Origin: Chalara sp. BL73
Taxonomy: Eukaryota > Ascomycota > Leotiomycetes > Helotiales
Length of the DNA stretch: 64,000 nucleotides
Reading direction: 5' to 3'
NCBI GenBank assembly: GCA_918026815.1
Contig: CAKJVC010000143.1
Location: 620,001 to 684,000, forward strand
Shown here: positions 57,400-64,000 of the stretch, one piece after another
How positions within the stretch are numbered: the first letter of the stretch is position 1
Layout: each line of letters starts with the position of its first letter
The notes under the pieces: model-generated
Database searches by the model: none
The model's input: the letters and a program-made list of their open reading frames with translations, nothing else
Told to the model about the DNA's origin: nothing
Made by a program: the position numbers and the translations under genes

Positions 57400-59074
57400 A
57401 GCTTGGTCTAAACATCACCTTGAAGTCTAGAGCTACACTATTCTACAGCACTCCACAACCAACCAAATGAGCCGTTGTCGAACCACCAGCGCTTTAGAAG
57501 TTGGTGAGGAAAGGACGATGTTGAAGGGGTAAGGATTGGAGATATACATGTGGTGGGGCCTTAGAGCAAAGATTCTATTTGCCACCCTGGTCATTATGAT
57601 ATTCATTTGTGAGGCTCGAAGGTTTATTTTTGTCATTGCGTACTGGGCCAAAATTGTATTTGTCGGTGTAACCCTTTAGGTTGTTCCTCTGACCTGGACT
57701 CTTGTTGAATTTGCGAGGCGCCACTACTTGGTAAGGAATGCTCAGCGTAATAAAATTGGACTTGGGCTTCTCAGGGGCGACAAAAGATCGAGATTGGAAT
57801 TGACCAAAACAAGCCATGTTAACAAAATTCACGGTTCCAGAAAATGGGTTGAACCAAATATGTTAACCCTGAATGGAGTTGTCACAATACAGGCGCAATA
57901 GTACTTCAGCAAACAGAGAGTTCTCTTTTGTAACAGGAGTGTTACTAAGAGCTGGTCTTTATGCTAAAGTAGCTTTCATCTAAAGGAGACATTCGGTGAA
58001 ACTAATACTACCTAAAACTGTTAGAGACTCTAAAAGGAATAAAACTAAAAAATCGGACATACTGAATTAAAATACGAAGCATATATCATAATACTTTGTT
58101 TTGAAATACTAACAATCAACTACGTAACTATCGTGTATGGAATAAGTGCTTTACGCATTGCGCTCTGTAGAGTTGAATTCCTCAACTCCTTGTCCCAGTT
58201 CGTCAAGTCAGAGAATCACCAAGACACATCGAACTTCAGTCATAGCCATAAGTAACGTTCATGAAAAGACTAGCCACTGCTCTTATATTTTCAGAATTTC
58301 GGCCGGGTTGGTGACGTGAAAAGGTGCTGGCTTTGTAATCAATCTGCTTCATAGTGAGTTCATTTGAGATGATGCATAGGTATAAAGTGCCGATTTAAGA
58401 GAATACTCTATTCTCCGGTCTTTTTGATCGGGTGTATCCCCTTGATGGCGGATCTAGTTTATTTGGTAGTTCAAAAATGATCCAAATCGTCAGGAGCATG
58501 CACTTTCCTAAGCCCTGCTGAGTGTGGGTAAGCAGCCAGTTTTTCAATTCTACCAAAGTTGCAACCCGAAGGGCTATACTGTTCATCCGCAAAGTCCTTA
58601 CTATCAGTGCATCGTAAAGACCAGCCCGCATCTTGTTACCTTTCCGTTTGACATAATTTCCCAAAACCCTGTCACAGAACCCACCTGGAACGATCAAACG
58701 GGTATATCGTGAGCAACTCTTCGTTTAGCATCACCAAAGCCGTGCTCCCTTCCCCCAGCGAAGTCATTATCCAAAATAGTGGAAATGCAGAAGTAAAAGT
58801 TTCTTCAAGCTTTACAGCATCGGTGATACAATCACAAACACAAACCTTCCCAACTCCAATTAAGCCTTAGAGTAAGACTCCATCGGCGCTTCTAGTTGGC
58901 AAATTTGCGCTTCAATTGCAGCAAGAAAGCTACATGGAGGGCAACCAAATACACAGCCGAATTTTGCTCGTCTACGGACAACTGAGCTCAACGGGAAATA
59001 TAGGGCATGGCAGTGGCCCAATTACAACGGAGCTGTTTATGTTAATGGTTTTCATTTATGCGATTCTACATCTT
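57400..59074. other. Intergenic region between convergent genes
   Basis: About 1.7 kb. Open frames at 57575-57832 (-), 58395-58697 (-) and 58524-58712 (+) are short, overlap or lack any recognisable content. Nothing supported. Confidence 0.45.
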
Positions 59075-60495
59075 TCAATTAATACCTGACCCACTCAAGT
59101 AACATCTTTTGCTCTCCCAAGCATCTTCACCACAAGATGGGAACGGGTGGAATCTTAAGCCTTTTTCGCGGCCATCACTGATACTCAGTTCCTCTCTGAA
59201 CTGGTATACACACTTGCATTTCGCGCAGGGTCCGATGATCTTCCAAGTACTGGGCGAGAACGCGACACCGGGGGTATCTCTATGTAAGGACCTTGTTTTG
59301 AGACGTTCCGTCTCATATTGAAGAGTCTTAAAAGAACGAAATGATAGGCGCGTTTTCTTTTTCAGACTTCTGTGAACCCCTCGAACACTGGTTGCCAGCT
59401 TTTCTGCGTCGTCAACAACGTTGTCCAAAAGCTGTCTTTCTCGTGCTCGACTAATATCTTTCCTAAAACTATCTCCAAAGACATTGCGAACTTTTCCTGC
59501 CTCGGATCTTTGTAGGTTGAAGCGAATACTGCTGCCACCAATGTGATAGCCATGGCCGGTAGAAGCCAGGAAGACGACATACGGCATCCCAAGGCCGGCC
59601 GAAGCGTGAATATCTGGATGGTTGAATCTCGCTTGCAGTTTGTGAAGTTTAGTTTCTATTTAAAGGTTAGTTTACCGAATTCTTCCCTAGACTAGAGAGG
59701 TGAGGTTAACTTAGGTTGTCAGTGGTTTGTGCGGTTGCAGCCTCCATATCCAGGATGCACTGGATTGCCAGTTCCACTACACTCTCGATAGGGATGCAGT
59801 CCTCAGAGTAAGCGGCATCAAGTTTACTTCTGAGAAGTTCATCATGACGAATGGCGTGGTTAAAGTCCCCGCCCAAGATTTGTCCAATCTTCACGGTGGT
59901 TTGGCGAAGCTTCTCTCTCGAGATCCTCCATTCTCTCCACATTTGGGGATAACCAGAGTCTGAAAACCATAACTCGCGGAAAAATTTATTGTCGTCTTGT
60001 GTGTGGGCCAAATAATACTGGATATGTGCCAGAAGTTGCCAGATGAGTGGTTCAGCGTCCAAGACTTCGGGCTTTGGGACAAGGGAGCGATATGATTCCA
60101 AGGCTCTAGAGACGATCTTGATAATCGCGAAATATTGTTGGCACAGCAATCTATGTGCCCTTAATTTATTTCGTCCTTCCACTTTCTCTTTTTGATCTGT
60201 CACGGAACTAAGGTTGGCAGCATTCGCTTTGGCAATGGAGCCTTGGCGATGTCAGCATTACATTTCGCCCAAGCAATAGGAGATGCCCTATCTTCTTTCC
60301 AATCACCTCTTCTCTTAGGTAATTATTCGAAGATGAAACCCTACACTTACTAACAACCTCAAGAGATCTGGTCATGTGCGCATCCAGAGGAAAAATGCGG
60401 TAGTTACAGTTGTGTTGTTCTAGTTTGACCCAAGACTTATTGGCCCATGCCAACCATGAAGGTTTTCCGACTTTCCGGGACCGTTTGCGCCACAT
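59075..60495 (-). CDS. Uncharacterised protein with C-terminal CxxC...PxCxED motif
   Basis: Three exons: 60495-60351, 60196-59711, 59655-59075 (1212 nt, 403 residues). The first two joins give a stop-free frame of 145 + 486 nt. Intron 2 (55 nt, donor GTTAAC) has an ACTAAC branch site 11 bases before its TAG acceptor. Intron 1 is 154 nt. No signal peptide or membrane segment. The N-terminal half is helical and basic to neutral (KRSRKVGKPSWLAWANKSWV; YFAIIKIVSRALESYRSLV; PLIWQLLAHIQYYLAHT). A Lys/Arg-rich part (RSLKKKTRLSFRSFKTLQY) follows. The end has 'GPCAKCKCVYQF' and about 20 residues on 'FHPFPSCGEDAW', which resembles a zinc-binding CxxC/CxE pair as in deaminase-like fungal proteins. That resemblance is only visual. 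Function unknown; head to head with the gene at 61231. Confidence 0.6.
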
Positions 60496-61230
60496 GTTGC
60501 GCTACAGTCTTAACCGAGGAGCCACTGAACGCTCTTACAGGTATTAAGCTCAACCGGCCTAACCTCATTGCGCTTAGCGGGCTTTGAAGATGGTGGGGTT
60601 CCTTCCACTAAGCAGAGCTCGAAGTTCCGTGCAACTATGAGTACAACATCATCCAGCTTCTATTTGACAAGTTAAGTCTCTTATACCACAGGGCTTTACT
60701 CTCAGTTCAATTGTCCGTCAGCCGCGTGGCTTTCCTTCCCAAAGAACATTGCATATCAAGAGGGACTGTTTCCTTGTTGCCCTCTCAAGCAAAGCCGCAA
60801 CCCCCAAACGACCATTAACAATCATCAGACTAAGTGCAAGGAACAAACTGCAGCGAGCTGTGGTAGCGGAAATCTGTGATCCTATAGGCTTGGTGCAGGA
60901 TCAAGGGTTCTTACATAGACTCACAGCTGCTGTGCGCTTCTTAGAGCGTCTCATCTTTCTGCTGCAGCAAACACATATGGGGCTGTGTCGGTAAGCATGT
61001 TGCTGCACTCCCAAAGGCCAGCAGGGCCTTGAACTAATGAATAACTGATTTCTAGTAGTTGTGTTTGCTATCCCAAAACCCTTTGATCACTGTTCGTCAA
61101 ATAGACAACTTCACTCTATCCTCCAAGCCTTGCACGTACAGTGAAAACTTTACCTTTTGCTTGGTGGCTTTATTTCGTTCAATCTACTACAGTCAGCCAT
61201 ACGAAAAGGCAACGATGCTTTTCACTAAGA
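60496..61230. promoter_or_regulatory. Shared region between two divergent uncharacterised genes
   Basis: About 735 bases between the two start codons. Frames inside it (e.g. 60749-60994 and 61059-61364) are short and not supported, and the latter overlaps the first exon of the right-hand gene in another frame. No TATA box was assigned. Confidence 0.4.
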
Positions 61231-62115
61231 ATGCTCGGCTTGTTCGACAGGTTGCCGCCACTTTCAACATTCGAAGACAATGCGCCAGTGTCTACCAACG
61301 AGCTGGATGCTCCCACTTATCTCGGGCAATCGCTCAGAAGTCATGTATGTCATTTCACATATAATAAGAAACATTACTGCCATTGACCCAATTACTAAGA
61401 GATCTACCCAGCTGCTTACAAATCTCCCTCACCTTTACTTGCTGATTCCTGCGGCCGTCCTAAGTCGATTGTCAAAACGACAATCCATGAAGAGTTATTG
61501 GAGGTTCTTGAGGCACAGACTTTTTACCTCTACGACCCAGCGTCCATGGACGTTCTTTCGATAAGGCTTAATAAATATAGCGAGATGCTCAGCGGATGTA
61601 TGGAAATCGATGATGGCAAAGACATTTGTTTTCTGTCTCTCCCCGAGGGTTCTTTGAATCACCAGGAAAATTTGCTCAAGGAGTATACACATTATTCTAA
61701 GCTTCGTCGAATCACAATCGAGTTTAAGGAGGGCATTGAACCCCAACAAGTGTTGCTACAGGCATACCCACTGGGTCGAATCCGAATTACAACTCAGGAG
61801 CCTAAAGTTAGAACACAATGGGTTGTATTTTTCGATAGCCAAAAAAATTTGTGGGCCATGGAGGCAGACGATATTGATACGTCTGAGGACGACCCTGAGG
61901 ATCCCGATGTCTATCTTCCGCCAGGTGATGATGAATATGACTTCTGCGAGAATCTCTTTGGTGATGGTATTCGGGTTGTTAAGCTCGGTACTATTTCTCA
62001 ATTGAAAGATCGGCTTGTACGAAAGTCACCAATGCCTTTCACCACCATTTCTGGTGTAGAACGCTGGGTTAGCACTAGAGACTATCTTGTCTACGCAACA
62101 AGCCCTCCGACGTGA
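61231..62115 (+). CDS. Uncharacterised acidic protein
   Basis: Two exons: 61231-61344 and 61402-62115 (828 nt, 275 residues). The intron (57 nt) has a GTATGT donor, a TTACTAAG branch-like element and an AAGAG acceptor; the phase is exact. The start MLGLFDRLPPLSTFEDN was chosen because it lies in the only frame joining exon 2. An earlier in-frame ATG (61141) precedes it and cannot be excluded. The protein is globular-looking and acidic, with 'LLEVLEAQTFYLYDPASMDVLSIRL' and 'QWVVFFDSQKNLWAMEADDID'. It has an Asp/Glu/Pro-rich run near residue 200 (TSEDDPEDPDVYLPPGDDEYD). No signal peptide, membrane segment or known motif. Head to head with the gene at 60495. Function unknown. Confidence 0.6.
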
Positions 62116-64000
62116 GTATGGCTCAAACAAGTCACATGGGTATGGTGGTATTTATGCACTGCGCAATATTCGAGCAATAGCTGTGCGCTGTGTTTTACAC
62201 AAATTGCGCCGGCGAGACTTGGACATTCGCGCAGCTAAATTCTTCGGAAGTAGTGATCATGGGCCACCATTTTGTAATACAAACTTCAATAAAGATTCCA
62301 CTCTCTACTAAGCTCTTCAAATTGAACGATCCGTGACCGATTTAATCCTTACCGATTAAGACAGAACTCTCGATACATTCGAGGTGCAGGTGGGGATGAA
62401 TGGAATAGTTCATGAGCCTTTTCCTACAGTACCGTTGTTACACTTGCGATTGTCACCCCAAAAATCCCACACAGCAGCTTGGCATCGATTGGGTGTCCCG
62501 TAGAGGAAAGGCAGCTTTGGCAACATCTAAAAGCAATACTTGCAAAGTAGCACGTCATATTATCTCACAAAGGTTCATGTACACCTGCCTCTAAACCTTT
62601 CCACACCATTTTCCCTCATTTTCGCCAACAAGCTGCTCCTCCCAACTCCTTCCAACAAAGATCCCAAGGTCACTGCAGCATTGTAGGTCATTTACCGTTG
62701 CCTTAAAACAGTATTCAGACACATATTATGGCTCCATGCATACTCGTACAACGCCCTCTGCTTTGCATTCCATCTTTGCAGATACCTACACAGCTCCATC
62801 CCGTACGCCCCACTTTGAACCGGCAAATTCCCAGATGGAGGCTTGGGCTTGGGCTTGGGGGACCAGGGGCCTAGGCCATAATAATGCTAGCACAAGGGAA
62901 GTGTCAAGTTCAACTAGAATTCATCAAGCCTTCGAGCCGACGCTGAGCTTGATTTTGGTAGTATTTGCTGCTGCAGCCCAATTGTATTTGTGATATCGAA
63001 GTGTACATCTATGGGTAGATTGATGCCTCTGCAAGCCCTTGTAGGAACAGCAGACAATTCCACCGATTCTAGCAGAAAAGCCTTCCCACGTTGCCCTGCT
63101 CAACCAGCCCCCCTCGTCTCGTGCAATGGCCGTAATGCTGAGCGCTTCATGATGATCCCGCGGTTGCTGACGCAGCATAGAGCCGTCTGCGACGAACGAA
63201 GCAGGCCCTCCCCTTTTCTTCCCTCTCTTCTCTCTACCAGATACGCATCGTAGGATCTGCCAAAAAAAAAAAAAAAAGGTCCCGCGGCCGCTTTTTTCGA
63301 CCAACGATCAACAGCCCGGCCGTGGAGCCTGCCAAAGCTATCCTTTTTATATCTCCACTAGCTTTCTCAACCGCCCAAAGCACCGACATCCCGCAGGAGC
63401 TTGGAGGGAACCATTGAGTGATTTGTTATACGCTTGCTGACTCCACAATTATGATGCTTATGAGGCGTCAAGATATTCACACTGATTGCAAACGCAGGAC
63501 TCGGCCTCCTCAATTCTGCCTCTGGCCAGTTCAATGAAAAGACGAAACATTGACACTATCTATAATATCATTATGGCTCTCTCAAAACAAGCTCACTTGG
63601 TGCTTTCGAGCTCCCAAAAACTCGAGGCTGAGGACAAGAATGAGAAAGTAGAGCAGCAGGTGCCTGGGGTACAGTAATGTTTGCAATTTGTAACATATGT
63701 CACCGCATCAACCTGAGCGAGTACCGGTATACTCATCTTAAAAGAGTGTATCTTATTGCTACAATATTTTGCTATCCGATCCCCCGAGCAGCCTAGAAGC
63801 TGAAGCTCTTTCTTTCATCCGCCTATTCCTCCACGCTACCTGATACGAATCCAACCAATGCAAGCCCGATCCTCATCCTCTCATACCTCGCAATCCAGGC
63901 TGGTTTAAATCATATCTTATCAGTCAATTTGCGTATCATCAGAAGCCCACCGCCATTCTTCCAAAATCCCAGCGCAAACCGTGGCATAAAGAGAACGCGT
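62116..64000. other. Gene-poor right end of the window
   Basis: About 1.9 kb. Short frames at 62736-62993, 62990-63253 and 63486-63677 lack features. A run of about 16 A lies at 63262-63277. Nothing supported; a gene may begin just beyond the window. Confidence 0.4.
63262..63277. repeat. Poly-A tract
   Basis: Sixteen consecutive A on the plus strand, next to a GC-rich GCGGCCGC site. Without target-site duplications or an adjacent reverse-transcriptase frame it is not evidence of a retroposon. Confidence 0.7.

Noticed and set aside
57575..57832. 85-codon minus-strand frame
   Set aside because: No recognisable sequence, no homologue recalled, and located between convergent gene ends.
63262..63277. 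Poly-A tract as a retroposon 3' end
   Set aside because: No target-site duplication or reverse-transcriptase-like frame nearby.

Overview
The window is nuclear DNA of a filamentous ascomycete (Pezizomycotina). Genes carry short spliceosomal introns, mostly 46-60 nt, with GTNNGT donors and CTAAC-like branch points. The gene set fits: an asco-laccase, Zn2Cys6 regulators, a class-D pheromone receptor and a fungal-type indoleamine 2,3-dioxygenase. The flavour of several proteins suggests Leotiomycetes, but this is an impression and was not tested. There are no bacterial operons, no CRISPR arrays and no recognisable rRNA or tRNA. I rebuilt 19 protein-coding genes exon by exon. For 18 of them the summed exon length is a multiple of three with an intact frame; the other (an aldo-keto reductase) runs off the left edge.

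Layout: 1-624 aldo-keto reductase (-, partial); 3256-5274 secreted laccase (+); 6172-7301 plasma-membrane syntaxin, Sso1 type (+); 7639-8915 Erv41-like ER-Golgi protein (-); a long gene-poor stretch to 13.7 kb; 13725-13970 a small Cys/His-rich protein (+); another gene-poor stretch; 17252-19470 TPR/F-box/LRR protein of the Pof3/Dia2 type (-); 19895-21420 indoleamine 2,3-dioxygenase (-) head to head with 21876-23724 ESCRT-I Vps23 (+); 23800-26371 a disordered 840-residue protein with a repeated short motif (-); 26761-28027 Ste2-type pheromone receptor (-); 29690-30188 small secreted eight-cysteine protein (+); 30440-33338 Zn2Cys6 regulator (-) head to head with 34531-35997 L-rhamnonate dehydratase-like enolase-superfamily enzyme (+); 37377-38301 secreted alpha-carbonic anhydrase (+); 39605-41442 coiled-coil protein (-); 42754-45040 secreted GH127 beta-L-arabinofuranosidase (-); 48.3-49.6 kb a decayed glutamine synthetase-like pseudogene; 51703-53071 TDT-family (Ssu1-like) transporter (+); 54352-57399 a second Zn2Cys6 regulator (+); 59075-60495 (-) and 61231-62115 (+) a head-to-head pair of uncharacterised proteins.

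The left half (3-28 kb) is mostly conserved housekeeping: secretion, endosomal sorting, ubiquitin ligation and mating. From about 29 kb the content becomes accessory: secreted proteins, plant-sugar enzymes, a transporter, regulators, a dead gene and orphans in long intergenic DNA. Laccase, GH127 and the sugar-acid dehydratase fit growth on plant material. The least explained elements are the orphan pair at 59-62 kb, the motif-repeat protein at 24-26 kb and the small Cys/His protein at 13.7 kb with its long pyrimidine-rich flanks.
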